From: Lujinxingia vulgaris
GTDB taxonomy: Bacteria; Myxococcota_A; Bradymonadia; Bradymonadales; Bradymonadaceae
Direction: 5' to 3'
Assembly: GCF_007997005.1 (NCBI RefSeq)
Contig: NZ_VOSL01000051.1
Coordinates: 1-64,000, forward strand
Length of the DNA: 64,000 nucleotides
The position numbers were made by a program, and so were the translations under genes. Below the pieces are notes generated by a model. That model ran no database searches and had not been told where the DNA came from. It saw nothing but the letters and a program-made list of their open reading frames with translations. Below, one piece after another: positions 55,229 to 63,240 of the stretch. The stretch's first letter is position 1. Each line of letters begins with the position of its first letter.

Positions 55229-55267
55229 GCGCCCTTCCGTTGGGAGGGGGCGTCGGGCGTTTTTTTG
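55229..55267 (+). terminator. Intrinsic terminator after the DUF2382 genes
   Basis: GCGCCCTTCC then GTTG then GGAGGGGGCG, with mismatches, followed by TCGGGCGTTTTTTT. GTTGGGAGGGGGCGTCGGGC is nearly repeated at 58187-58211 after another gene. Confidence 0.7.
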
Positions 55268-55311
55268 GTTTGAGGGAGTTGGGGTGGAGGTTGGAGGTCG
55301 GGGTGGTACTC

Positions 55312-55450
55312 AATCTCGGACTCGGGCTCGATCTCGGGCTCGATCTCGGGCTCGATCTCGGGCTCGATCTCGATCTCGGGCTCGATCTCGGGCTCGATCT
55401 CGGGCTCGATCTCGATCTCGGGCTCGATCTCGGGCTCGATCTCGATCTCG
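55312..55450. repeat. Hexanucleotide array of CTCGGG and CTCGAT
   Basis: About 23 hexamers alternate in a mostly 12-bp step with an extra CTCGAT every ~30 bases. Because no stop can arise, the array is open in all six frames (LGLDLGLD, ARSRARSR, EIEPEIEP and so on). It lies just after a terminator, between convergent genes. Confidence 0.9.
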
Positions 55451-55464
55451 TGCCGTTCTTGACC

Positions 55465-55551
55465 GGGTGCCAGGCGTCCGAACATCCACGATCGGGTGCC
55501 AGTCGTCCGAACATCCACGATCGGGTGCCAGGCCTTCGATCACATCGCCCC
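55465..55551. repeat. 29-bp repeat family, locus 1 (three copies)
   Basis: GGGTGCCAGGCGTCCGAACA and the next nine bases begin at 55465, 55494 and 55523; the third is diverged after GGGTGCCAGGC. Same family at 56812-56940 and 59800-59857. Confidence 0.85.
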
Positions 55552-55568
55552 TGCGGACGACCTCGTAC

Positions 55569-56048
55569 TTATTCGTCCTGAGCACTACCGCCGGCGCGAT
55601 GCGCTTCAGCCGCGCCGTGTTCATACACCAGGTCGCCACCAGCGTCGCCAACCCGATATCCCAGCCCGGCCACCACCACCGTGCCCGCAAGTGCAGCCAC
55701 GCCGAGCCCTTTTGCGAGCGACTCCTTCCTGACCACGCTCGGTCCGACCATGAGCACCAGCACGATCACCACCGCCCAGAAGAACTGGTCGGCGGCCTCC
55801 TCATGCGCCTCGATGGCCTCGTGCGGCACCACCCGCTCGGCGATCTCCTCATCGACCTCGCCAGTCTGCAGCGCCGCAAAGCTGCTCACGCCCAGCACCA
55901 GCTGAAAGAGCAGCGCGATGATGAAGGCGCGGCGCGGCAACCATTCTCGCCACCACGCCAGCAAGAGCCCCCCGGTCAGAAGGGGCGTCAAGACGGCCAG
56001 GGCCATCGGAATATGAACGACTTTGGGATGAAGTAGGACGAGCTCCAT
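55569..56048 (-). CDS. DUF2231-like inner-membrane protein
   Basis: GGAGG six bases before ATG 56048 defines the start; frame beyond to 56138 is not used. The 159-residue protein begins MELVLLHPKVVHIPMALAVL, with the HPxxVHxPxAL motif at the first helix of DUF2231 proteins. It has four transmembrane segments (~13-28, ~38-57, ~95-112, ~118-135) separated by a Glu-rich loop (GEVDEEIAERVVPHEAIEAH) with several His that could bind metal. The family is often near cytochromes or copper proteins, but not here. Confidence 0.75.
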   Translation of the reverse strand: MELVLLHPKVVHIPMALAVLTPLLTGGLLLAWWREWLPRRAFIIALLFQLVLGVSSFAALQTGEVDEEIAERVVPHEAIEAHEEAADQFFWAVVIVLVLMVGPSVVRKESLAKGLGVAALAGTVVVAGLGYRVGDAGGDLVYEHGAAEAHRAGGSAQDE

Positions 56049-56164
56049 CGGGATCCTCCGCAGCTTCGGGTGAACGTAACCTCTCGACCGGCACCGGTCG
56101 GGACTTAGTGTGGCCACGATGGCGACACCGCCCGACACGCTCCATCCTACAGACGTGATACACC

Positions 56165-56803
56165 ATGAATATCAACACCTTAGCGCACCCACACACCACA
56201 GATGACGGATACGATCGTAGTCGCCTCCTCCTCTACCTCACCCTCTTTCTGCTCGTCTTCACCCTGGCCGGCCTCGATCTCCTCGCCGATATCTCCCGTG
56301 GGGCGGGCCTCGTACACCTGGGCCTGGAAGGCCTGCTTGTGCTGGGAGCGCTGGGGGGAAGCCTCAGCATGATGGGCGAGCTGCGGAAGACCACCGCGCG
56401 CGTGCATGCGTTGCAAAGCAACGCCGACGCCCTGCGCGTGACGCTTCTAGCGCGCGTGCGCGAGACGCACGCGCTCCACCGGGAGCTCTCAGAGACGCGC
56501 GAAGAGGCGCGGCAATGGCAACACGAAGCCCGCGAGCTCCTGCGCGGCCTGAGCGCGGCCATCGATCATCAATTTGATCGCTGGGAGTTGACCGAGGCCG
56601 AAAAAGAGGTCGCCCTGCTCTTGCTCAAAGGTTTTGCTCACAAAGAGATCGCCGCGTTGCGCCAGACCAGCGATGCCACCACCCGCCAGCAGGCCCGCGC
56701 CGTCTACAAAAAGGCCGATCTTTCGGGCCGCAATGAGCTCGCGGCGTTCTTTCTCGAAGATCTGCTGCTGCCCCCCGACCCTGTAGAGAAGGCGGCTTCC
56801 TGA
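56165..56803 (+). CDS. Membrane-anchored LuxR-type regulator
   Basis: The 212-residue protein has two transmembrane helices (RLLLYLTLFLLVFTLAGLDL and ~residues 45-65, LVHLGLEGLLVLGALGGSLS), then a coiled coil (~75-125; LRKTTARVHALQSNADALRV) and a GerE-like HTH at ~139-200: LTEAEKEVALLLLKGFAHKE, IAALRQTSDATTRQQARAVY, KKADLSGRNELAAFFLED. No receiver or sensor domain is present. It resembles small membrane-bound LuxR proteins of unknown signal. It is divergent from the DUF2231 gene (116-base gap), so the two may be linked in control. Confidence 0.75.
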   Translation: MNINTLAHPHTTDDGYDRSRLLLYLTLFLLVFTLAGLDLLADISRGAGLVHLGLEGLLVLGALGGSLSMMGELRKTTARVHALQSNADALRVTLLARVRETHALHRELSETREEARQWQHEARELLRGLSAAIDHQFDRWELTEAEKEVALLLLKGFAHKEIAALRQTSDATTRQQARAVYKKADLSGRNELAAFFLEDLLLPPDPVEKAAS

Positions 56804-56811
56804 GTCCGATC

Positions 56812-56940
56812 GGGTGCCAGGCATTCGATCGTTTCGCGCTCGGGTGCCAGGCCTTCGATCTATTCTCGTTCGGGTGCTATCGATCGGGTGCCAGGCGTCC
56901 GAACATCGGCGATCGGGTGCCAGGCCTTCGATCTTTTCTC
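56812..56940. repeat. 29-bp repeat family, locus 2 (five copies)
   Basis: GGGTGCCAGGC-type units begin at 56812, 56842, 56872 (shortened), 56886 and 56915, each followed by TTCGATC or GTCCGAACATC. They fill the space directly after the LuxR stop. Spacing is 29-30 bases apart from the short one. Confidence 0.8.
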
Positions 56941-56951
56941 GAAATGGTTTG

Positions 56952-56984
56952 CCCCGGGGTCGCACATTGTCCTTTATTTATGTG
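56952..56984 (-). repeat. Interspersed CATAAATAAAGG...GACCC element, copy e (inverted)
   Basis: On the minus strand: CATAAATAAAGGACAATGTG followed by CGACCCCGGGGC. It is the closest relative of the 26395 copy. Confidence 0.55.
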
Positions 56985-57156
56985 GTTTTTAGATGATTGC
57001 GGCTGTCGCTTAGCCCAAGCGCAACGCATGGTTCTCTGGAGGTTGAACACGCCGAAGAGCGTCACCGCTCCTTCCCACCTCCGACCCACCTGAATATCGC
57101 TCGCCATGCGTCGTCTATGCTCCCCCATCGCCAACCCGTGTCGCTATGGAGCTACA

Positions 57157-58119
57157 ATGCGTCTTCAATCCCTGTTCACTTGCCAGATGCATCCCCTGCT
57201 GCTCGTTGCAGCGCTCACCTTCTCAAGCGCCGCCTGCTCGACCGCGACCGATGTTGTGGATGATTCGCCAGCTGGCGAGCCCGAACATGCCGCGCCGTCG
57301 CCCGACGAAATCGGAGCAGACGCCTCGTCAAACCCTTCGTCGATCTGCAACGCGGACGCCTCGCTCCCCTGCGACCCGGTGCTCTGGATGGCCTGCCACC
57401 CGCGCCAGGAGATCGCTTCGCGCTACTGCGAGAGCTGCGCTGGTGAGCCGACCTGCCCCACCGAAGACGCCCGGCTGGAGTCGCAGCTCACCTCCCGGGA
57501 GCGTCTGGCGGGCTTTGCCTGCGAGGAGTACGGCTATGCCATCAACGCGATTCTGGCGTTGCACGGCCACCCCCTGGAAGACGCCTCCTGGCAGGGTTAC
57601 CTGGCCGCCCAAGCCTGGCAGGCGCAGCGATCCCCGGCACCTCTGCCGCCGGCGGCACAGGCCAACCTGCGCGAGCTTCGCGCCGAGCTTGAAACGTGCC
57701 AGAACGCCGAGCCCACCACTGCTGACGATCGCGCCATTGTCGCGCAGTGGTTCAGGACCTTTGAAAACACCGGCGTCCCACCGAGCTCTGCGCTCTACGA
57801 TGTTGACTTCGCGCCCACCTCGGCCGACACCTTCGCGTCGATCGCCGACCAGTTTTTGAGCGAGGGCAATATTGAATTCACGCGCCGCACCCCCGTGAAG
57901 ACGCAGGCCGAGGGCGGCACGCTCACCCTCCGCCCGCCCGACGATGGGAGCGCCGCGCCCGAGGCGCTGCCTTACGCGCGCAGAATCACGGTGAGCCCGC
58001 ACCTCAGCGCGAAGATGTCGTGCGCCGAACCCGAGCGATGTGAGGGCTACGCCAGGCTCACCCTCTATCTCGCCGCCAATGGCGAGCTGCTGGCGCAGGG
58101 GATTACGGCGAGCGAGTGA
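57157..58119 (+). CDS. YARHG-like lipoprotein, paralogue 1
   Basis: ATG 57157 (GGAG at five bases) gives a signal with lipobox FSSAAC. The ~290-residue mature part begins with a Ser/Pro/Asp-rich linker, then a Cys-rich block: CNADASLPCDPVLWMACHPR, then CESCAGEPTCPTEDARLE. FACEEYGYAINAILALHGHP followed by SWQGYLAAQAW resembles the YARHG domain, where an R/E-x-x-YARHG-like helix is followed by a W-Y-x-P turn. The last ~100 residues are beta-rich. The protein at 59981 is homologous over its length. Periplasmic or surface; function unknown. Confidence 0.65.
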   Translation: MRLQSLFTCQMHPLLLVAALTFSSAACSTATDVVDDSPAGEPEHAAPSPDEIGADASSNPSSICNADASLPCDPVLWMACHPRQEIASRYCESCAGEPTCPTEDARLESQLTSRERLAGFACEEYGYAINAILALHGHPLEDASWQGYLAAQAWQAQRSPAPLPPAAQANLRELRAELETCQNAEPTTADDRAIVAQWFRTFENTGVPPSSALYDVDFAPTSADTFASIADQFLSEGNIEFTRRTPVKTQAEGGTLTLRPPDDGSAAPEALPYARRITVSPHLSAKMSCAEPERCEGYARLTLYLAANGELLAQGITASE

Positions 58120-58137
58120 GGCCGTAAGTCAGACCTT

Positions 58138-58226
58138 CCCCGACACTTACTAAAACGCTCCGCCCCGGGGTCGGACATCGCCCCCTGTTGGGAGGGGCGT
58201 CGGGCGTTTTATGGTAGGTGTCGGGG
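58138..58226. terminator. Long inverted repeat / bidirectional terminator
   Basis: CCCCGACAC...AAAACGC (58138-58158) pairs with GCGTTTT...GTGTCGGGG (58204-58226), enclosing a GC-rich inner hairpin. It lies between convergent genes ending at 58119 and 58261. The inner GTTGGGAGGGGCGTCGGGCG also occurs at 55239. Confidence 0.65.
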
Positions 58227-58260
58227 CAAGGGGGGCCGTGACATCCTTACCTGAACATCG

Positions 58261-59508
58261 TCACTCCGCCCCTCCTACCCGGGGCTCGACAACCTCTTCG
58301 GACGCCATCGTCTCCTCGCTCTTCTCAAGCTCCGACACCGAGGCTCGCTGGCTCAACCACGCCTGCGTCCGCGCCGCCGCGTTGGCGCGAATATCCATAT
58401 AAAAGAGCTCGATATCCCCCAGATGGTAATTTCCCGAGGTCGTCTCCGGCAGCTCGTCGTAGCCCAAGTCCTCAAGGTCCGGCACAAAGAGCACGCCGCC
58501 CTGGCAACGGGCCGAGAGGAGGGCGGGTTGCGGCGTTTTTAGCCCGGTCACGTTCATCCCCAGGGGCCCCCGGGAGCGCAGCACACCGATGAACGAGGTG
58601 GACTCCCCCTCGTTGTTGAGCTGCACCGCGCCGAGGTGCGCGGCGCGCTCGGAGGGCTGCTCGTCCATGCGCCAGCTCACCGGGTTGGTGCACTGGCGCG
58701 GCGCGTCCACAGGGATGCGCGCGAGCGCGTCGCCTTGCCAGTGCAGCAGGTCTTGCGCGCCGTCGCCCGCATGATCCTCGCGGTAGGTATCCCAGGAGAG
58801 CACGCAGCCGGTCTGCTCGGGGCTGCGGCAGGGCTCAAGATGCTCGTAAGCACTCTCATAGCGCGAGAGCGGCAGCGCGAAGCCCGGGATGTAGGCTGCG
58901 ATCAGACGCTCGCGCAGCTCCGGGTCGGCGTCGATGGTCTCCAGCAGGCGCATCGCGTGCATGCTCCCCTGGCTGTGGCCCGCCACGATGAAGGGGCGCC
59001 CCTGATTATGCTCCTCAATGAACACCTCGAAGGCGCGCGCGATATCCGCATAGGCGACGCTGAAGCTGGGTTGGGCCTCTGCGGGCTCATTGAAGTAGGC
59101 GCCGATCGTCGTCTGTCGGTAGCGGGGCACGAAGACCCGGCAGCACGCATTAAAGACGCTGGCCTGCCCGGCGAGGATCAGCTCGTTGAGCATCTCATGG
59201 GATTTGGCGGAGTCCAGCGGGTCGTTCCAGCGCTTCCGGTCAAACCAGACGGTCGGGTAGATGAAGAAGACATCCGCCGGCGCCTCAGCCGCGCGCTCGG
59301 GCGCACCGGGTGGCAAGAGGTTGGCGTTGGTGTCCTGCCCCGGGAGCGCCACCCAGGCGTCGGCCTCGGCGTAGTCGGGCGCGTCGGCCAGCGCGTCGGT
59401 GTCGTAGGGCTCGGTCGGCTTGAGAAAAAAGGCCGGAGAGCAGGCCGCGCTCAAGGTGGCGAGGGCGGTGGCGATGACGAGCAGATGGGCGCTGCGTGGT
59501 GTTCGCAT
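58261..59508 (-). CDS. DUF3089 alpha/beta-hydrolase lipoprotein
   Basis: GGAG six bases before ATG 59508 and lipobox LSAAC set the start; the frame to 59670 codes for Arg/Ser-rich junk. The 415-residue protein contains DVFFIYPTVWFDRKRWNDPL, YRQTTIGAYFNEP, AFEVFIEEHNQGRPFIVAGH with the nucleophile elbow GHSQG (177-181, Ser179), and IPGFALPLSRY. This order matches DUF3089, lipase/esterase-like enzymes. Near the C-terminus GGVLFVPDLEDLGYDELPET and GNYHLGDIELFYMDIR close the fold. It probably hydrolyses an ester in the periplasm; substrate unknown. It is convergent with one YARHG-like gene and divergent from the other. Confidence 0.8.
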   Translation of the reverse strand: MRTPRSAHLLVIATALATLSAACSPAFFLKPTEPYDTDALADAPDYAEADAWVALPGQDTNANLLPPGAPERAAEAPADVFFIYPTVWFDRKRWNDPLDSAKSHEMLNELILAGQASVFNACCRVFVPRYRQTTIGAYFNEPAEAQPSFSVAYADIARAFEVFIEEHNQGRPFIVAGHSQGSMHAMRLLETIDADPELRERLIAAYIPGFALPLSRYESAYEHLEPCRSPEQTGCVLSWDTYREDHAGDGAQDLLHWQGDALARIPVDAPRQCTNPVSWRMDEQPSERAAHLGAVQLNNEGESTSFIGVLRSRGPLGMNVTGLKTPQPALLSARCQGGVLFVPDLEDLGYDELPETTSGNYHLGDIELFYMDIRANAAARTQAWLSQRASVSELEKSEETMASEEVVEPRVGGAE

Positions 59509-59980
59509 CAGGAGCTCCGAGAGGTTGATCGTGCCGGCAGAAATGAGCGGCGCGCCCTGCCCGATGCGGAGCACGCGTGAACGTCGCGAAATCGACCCTC
59601 GTCCTCGGGTTGCCGCGAGGCAAGAGGGCATCGTGTCGCAGTCCAGCTCCCTGAACCCGCGGCGAACCACCGTTTATTGAAACAAGGCGCGTTGTGACGC
59701 GGCGTCCGCGCTGCGGCGCTCCTGGCGAGCCCCTGTCTGGCACGGATGCTGCGCGTCATTCATGCTCGCGTTGGAACGCAATGCGACCCGATCATGTCAG
59801 GGTGCCAGGCGTCCGAACATCGGCGATCGGGTGCCAGGCGTCCGAACATCGCGACAACGAACCTGAATATCCTCCGGGATACGCCGTCTACGCCTCCCCA
59901 CAAAGCGAACCTCTCACCGAGCGCGAGAGCCCCAGGGATGGCGCAGCGGTGAAAATGCGACGACCTCATCAGGAGCTTCG
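59509..59980. other. Spacer with two 29-bp repeats
   Basis: 472 bases between divergent genes. It should hold promoters for both. Apart from two repeat units at 59800-59857 nothing was recognised. AGGAG at 59971-59975 serves the ATG at 59981. Confidence 0.45.
59800..59857. repeat. 29-bp repeat family, locus 3 (two copies)
   Basis: GGGTGCCAGGCGTCCGAACA starts at 59800 and 59829. These are the least diverged pair. Confidence 0.85.
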
Positions 59981-60970
59981 ATGCGCCCCACCACCTCATT
60001 ACGAAAACGACCGATCCGGGCACTGGTTACTCTTTTCGCCACCCCATGGGTGCTCTCGGCCAGCGCCTGCTCGGGCGCTTCAGCGCAACCCGATGGCAAG
60101 CCCGCGCGCGGTGCAACCTCCGAGGCATCCCCCGACGCGCCGGCTTCCACGTCGCAACAACATGCCATACAGCCCTCGGACGCTCATGAGGGCGTCTGCG
60201 CCTCCGACGCCGATCTCCCCTGCGATCCCGTGCTGTGGATGGCCTGCCACCCCCGCCAGGCGATCGCCTCGCGCTACTGCGAGACCTGCGCTGGCGAGCC
60301 GGCCTGCCCCACCGAAGACGCCACGCTTGAGGCGCGCCTGACCTCACAGCCGGACATCGCGGGCTTTGCCTGCGAAGAGTACGGCTACGCCATCAACGCG
60401 ATTCTGGCGCTACACGGCCAGTCCCTCGACGACGCCTCCTGGCAGGGTTACCTCGCCGCCCAGCCCTGGTATACGCCGCGATCCCCGACGCCTCTTCGGC
60501 CGGCGTCCACGGCGAATCTCAGCGAGCTTCGCGCCGCCCTCAAAGCCTGCCACCGCACCAACCCCACCACCCCGGACGACCGCGCTCAGGTGGCCGACTG
60601 GTTTAAGACCTTCGAGAGCACCGGTGTGCCCCCGGCGTCCCCCATCTACAGCTTCGACGGCGCGCCCACCTCGGCCGACACCTTCACAGCGATCATCGAC
60701 CAGCTCACCAGCGAGGGCGGATTTGCGTTCACGCGGCGCACGCCCCTGCGCGCGCATGGCGAAGGAGGCACGCTCACCCTCCGCCCCTCGGAGCGTGCCA
60801 GCGCGGCCCCCGAAGGCATCCCTTACGCCCGCATGCTCGACGTGCGCCCGCACCTGAGCGCGATGATGTCGTGCGCCGAACCCGAACGCTGCGAGGGCTA
60901 CGCGCGCCTCACGCTCTACCTCGACGCCGATGGCGAGCTGCTGGCCCAGGACATCACCGCCGCCGAATGA
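59981..60970 (+). CDS. YARHG-like lipoprotein, paralogue 2
   Basis: AGGAG precedes ATG 59981 at five bases; lipobox LSASAC. The order matches the 57157 protein: linker, CASDADLPCDPVLWMACHPR, CETCAGEPACPTEDATLE, then FACEEYGYAINAILALHGQS and GYLAAQPWYTPRSPTPLRPA. Here the W-Y-x-P turn of YARHG domains is complete, unlike in paralogue 1 (AWQAQ). The C-terminal beta part ends MSCAEPERCEGYARLTLYLD, almost the same in both. The ends of both genes are more conserved than their linkers, so the duplication is fairly recent in domain regions and loose elsewhere. Function unknown. Confidence 0.65.
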   Translation: MRPTTSLRKRPIRALVTLFATPWVLSASACSGASAQPDGKPARGATSEASPDAPASTSQQHAIQPSDAHEGVCASDADLPCDPVLWMACHPRQAIASRYCETCAGEPACPTEDATLEARLTSQPDIAGFACEEYGYAINAILALHGQSLDDASWQGYLAAQPWYTPRSPTPLRPASTANLSELRAALKACHRTNPTTPDDRAQVADWFKTFESTGVPPASPIYSFDGAPTSADTFTAIIDQLTSEGGFAFTRRTPLRAHGEGGTLTLRPSERASAAPEGIPYARMLDVRPHLSAMMSCAEPERCEGYARLTLYLDADGELLAQDITAAE

Positions 60971-61267
60971 TCGGCGTTCATGCGGGGCGCTCCGACACGA
61001 GTCGAGGTCGAAGACCGGCCTGTCTTCATGCGATGACTCCCGCATCGGGCGCCCCTGCGCCCTCCTTCCGCTCTCAGGGCAGCGAACGCTTGAAACGCCC
61101 TGGCGAGCAGCACGATTGACACACACGCCGCGCCTCCATCATCCTCTCGTTGCAACTTTATACAACTTGCCCCATCCCCGGCCCGCCATCTTTTTCTGCG
61201 TCGGGTCGCGCAGCCGCGTCAGAGGGTCGCTGCTACGTCGTATGTTGGGGCCACGATGGAGAACGTG
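60971..61267. other. Spacer before a secreted-protein gene
   Basis: 297 bases, ordinary sequence. TTGCAACTTTATACAAC (61151-61167) is AT-rich and may be part of the promoter. GGAG at 61258-61261 is the ribosome binding site for ATG 61268. Confidence 0.4.
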
Positions 61268-62632
61268 ATGAGCCTGCCCCCCTTACGCACCTCCCTGCGC
61301 CTGCTCGGCCTGGCGCTGGCCATGAGCGCCACCTCCCTGCTCGCCGCACCCGCATTCGCCCAGGCGCCCACCACGCTGATGCAGCAGGGCCGCCTGCTCT
61401 CGGATGATGGCGAGCCGATGATCGGCCTGATCGACATGCAGTTCACCATCTACAGCGCCGAAAGCGGCGGTGAGGTGCTCTGGCAAGATCAGGTTGAAGT
61501 GCAGCTCGACGCCTCGGGCTTCTACTCGGTGGCGCTCGGCGACCAGGGCAGCCCGCTGGACGCCTCGATCTTCGCCGGTGGCGAGGCCTACGTGGCGATC
61601 GCCATCGACGGCGGCGAGGAGCTGAGCCCGCGCTTTAAGCTGCACTCGGTGCCTTACGCGCTCAACAGCGCGGTGGCCGCGCGCGCCGCGGTGGCCGACC
61701 AGGTGGCCGCCGGCGCGGTCACCCGTGAGTCTCTCTCCGAAGACGTCTTTGACCAGACCGCCGCCGCGGTGAGCTGCGCGCCGGGCCAGGTGGCCGTGGC
61801 GTCGAGCTCAGGCTGGGAGTGCGGCGACTTGAGCGGCGGCCTGACCATGTCGCAGGTGCGCGACGCCCTGGGCCAGACGCTGGGTGATTTGAGCTGCAGC
61901 CCCTCACAGACGATCCTCTTTGATGGCAGCGCCTGGACCTGCGCCGACCCGGTCAGCTACCAGGCCGGCGCGCACCTGGCGCTCAACGGCACCACCTTCA
62001 GCGTGGACACCTCCGAGCTCGACGCGGCCTCGCTCGGCGGCACCGACGCCTCGGGTTATCTGACCGCATCGGAAGTCGACTCGACCTACTTGAGCCAGGC
62101 CGACGCCGCCAGCGACTACCTGGCTCTCTCCGGCGGCACCATGTCGGGCGACCTGGTGGTCCGGGACTTTGAAGTCGTCAAAGAGACCGACAACAGCGTG
62201 AGCACCGGCTTTGTCGAGCGCACCACCACACGCATGGTCATCCGCAACAAACGCCGCCGCGAGACCGTGGCCATCCCCCGCGATCGCCTCCACGAGATCT
62301 GCAGCGACGGGTGCACCTACCGCATCGCCGGGCGCTTCTGGAACAGCCAGGACCAGGTCGAGCACCTCTCGGCCGGCCCCTTCCACTTCTCCTACGACGA
62401 GCCCTCGGGCCGCTGGCGCGACAGCCGCAACGCCTGGAACATCGCCGGCAACGGCAGCAACTCCCACGTCTACAACCGCAGCGACTGCTGCTACTTCACC
62501 GAGCAAGAATACATCGCCGGCTCGGGCCAGGGCGACTCCTCGCGTGACATGTATTTGCTCAACAACGCCGCCTCCAGCTGCCCGAACAACGCCAACTCGG
62601 CGCTGGAGTGCATCCTGATTTTCGAAAACTGA
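61268..62632 (+). CDS. Secreted protein with fibre-type N-terminal domain
   Basis: ATG 61268 has GGAG six bases upstream; the ATG at 61256 overlaps that site. A signal peptide ends at AAPAFAQ. Residues ~30-130 (LMQQGRLLSDDGEPMIGLID, YSVALGDQGSPLDASIFAGG, LSPRFKLHSVPYALNSAVAA) are a domain often at the start of secreted fibre-like or tail-like proteins in Myxococcota and Planctomycetes. A middle part of Ala/Asp/Ser repeats (SLGGTDASGYLTASEVDSTY) leads to a C-terminal ~140-residue domain with Cys pairs and many Asn (NIAGNGSNSHVYNRSDCCYF). Probably extracellular. It is followed by a small lipoprotein in the same operon. Confidence 0.65.
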   Translation: MSLPPLRTSLRLLGLALAMSATSLLAAPAFAQAPTTLMQQGRLLSDDGEPMIGLIDMQFTIYSAESGGEVLWQDQVEVQLDASGFYSVALGDQGSPLDASIFAGGEAYVAIAIDGGEELSPRFKLHSVPYALNSAVAARAAVADQVAAGAVTRESLSEDVFDQTAAAVSCAPGQVAVASSSGWECGDLSGGLTMSQVRDALGQTLGDLSCSPSQTILFDGSAWTCADPVSYQAGAHLALNGTTFSVDTSELDAASLGGTDASGYLTASEVDSTYLSQADAASDYLALSGGTMSGDLVVRDFEVVKETDNSVSTGFVERTTTRMVIRNKRRRETVAIPRDRLHEICSDGCTYRIAGRFWNSQDQVEHLSAGPFHFSYDEPSGRWRDSRNAWNIAGNGSNSHVYNRSDCCYFTEQEYIAGSGQGDSSRDMYLLNNAASSCPNNANSALECILIFEN

Positions 62633-62647
62633 TCGCGGGAGATGACG

Positions 62648-62956
62648 ATGACGTACGTTAAGTTCGCTCGCATCCCAATGATGCTGCTCGCCATGCTGCT
62701 GCTGGTCGGCTGCAACGTCGACGACAGCTCCTCGGAGATCGAAGACCCGGTGGAGACCGACGCCGGTGAGGACACGGCCGAAGTCCCCGAGGTCCTGCCC
62801 ACCGAGGCGTCGCAGTGGTGCGCCGCAGGCGGCGTGGCCACCGGTGATGGCTACCGTCTGATCCACTGTACCGCCCCTGCCAACCTCGCCGGAAACGTCG
62901 CCACCGGCTCGGGCGTGCGCCTGGAGGTGGGCGCCTCGCAGGTGATTCTGCGCTGA
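62648..62956 (+). CDS. Small lipoprotein (102 aa)
   Basis: GGGAG (62637-62641) is six bases before ATG 62648, while ATG 62642 abuts it, so 62648 is taken. Signal MTYVKFARIPMMLLAMLLLV with lipobox LLVGC. A short acidic linker (DDSSSEIEDPVETDAGEDTA) precedes a ~45-residue domain with two Cys: QWCAAGGVATGDGYRLIHCT and SGVRLEVGASQVIL. The gap to the previous gene is 15 bases, so it probably assists the secreted protein or shares its location. A strong terminator follows. Confidence 0.7.
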   Translation: MTYVKFARIPMMLLAMLLLVGCNVDDSSSEIEDPVETDAGEDTAEVPEVLPTEASQWCAAGGVATGDGYRLIHCTAPANLAGNVATGSGVRLEVGASQVILR

Positions 62957-62983
62957 TCGTTCGGGCTACAATGTATGTGTGAG

Positions 62984-63020
62984 AAAGCCCGTCACCTGGG
63001 TGCAGGTGGCGGGCTTTTTT
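62984..63020 (+). terminator. Intrinsic terminator
   Basis: GCCCGTCACCT pairs with AGGTGGCGGGC (one G-T pair) around a 6-base loop, followed by TTTTTTATT. It ends the transcript of the 61268 and 62648 genes. Confidence 0.88.
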
Positions 63021-63039
63021 ATTAAGTTCCCCCCATCGC

Positions 63040-63220
63040 CCTCACGAACCTCCCCACACCGCGAACCGCCGGCGCCCCACACCCCCAACCCGCGAACCCC
63101 AACCGCCCATTACGAACCTCCCCACATCGCGAACCGCCGGCGCCCCACAACCACCCAACCACACAACCACCCAACCACAAACCGCGAACCCCAACCGCCC
63201 ATTACGAACCTCCCCACACC
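63040..63220. repeat. C-rich tandem repeat
   Basis: CGAACCTCCCCACA-C/T-CG, then CGAACCGCCGGCGCCCCACA and CGCGAACCCCAACCGCCCAT occur in the same order twice and start a third time near 63204. The second unit is lengthened by CCACCCAACCACACAACCA. Almost no G in the lengthened part. Confidence 0.8.
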
Positions 63221-63240
63221 GGCGAACCCCGAGACGAACT

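Larger units (their letters stand above)
56804..57156. other. Repeat-filled spacer before the YARHG-like lipoprotein
   Basis: 353 bases: five 29-bp repeat units, one inverted interspersed element (56952-56984), then ~170 bases of ordinary sequence that should hold the promoter. GGAG at 57148-57151 serves the ATG at 57157. Confidence 0.5.

Noticed and set aside
55465-55551. Possible CRISPR array from 29-bp units
   Set aside because: Units abut directly with no variable spacers, and no cas genes are present.
55203-56036. 277-codon plus-strand frame over the hexamer array and DUF2231 gene
   Set aside because: It is held open by stop-free repeats and the antisense of a real gene; it has no start signal or domain.
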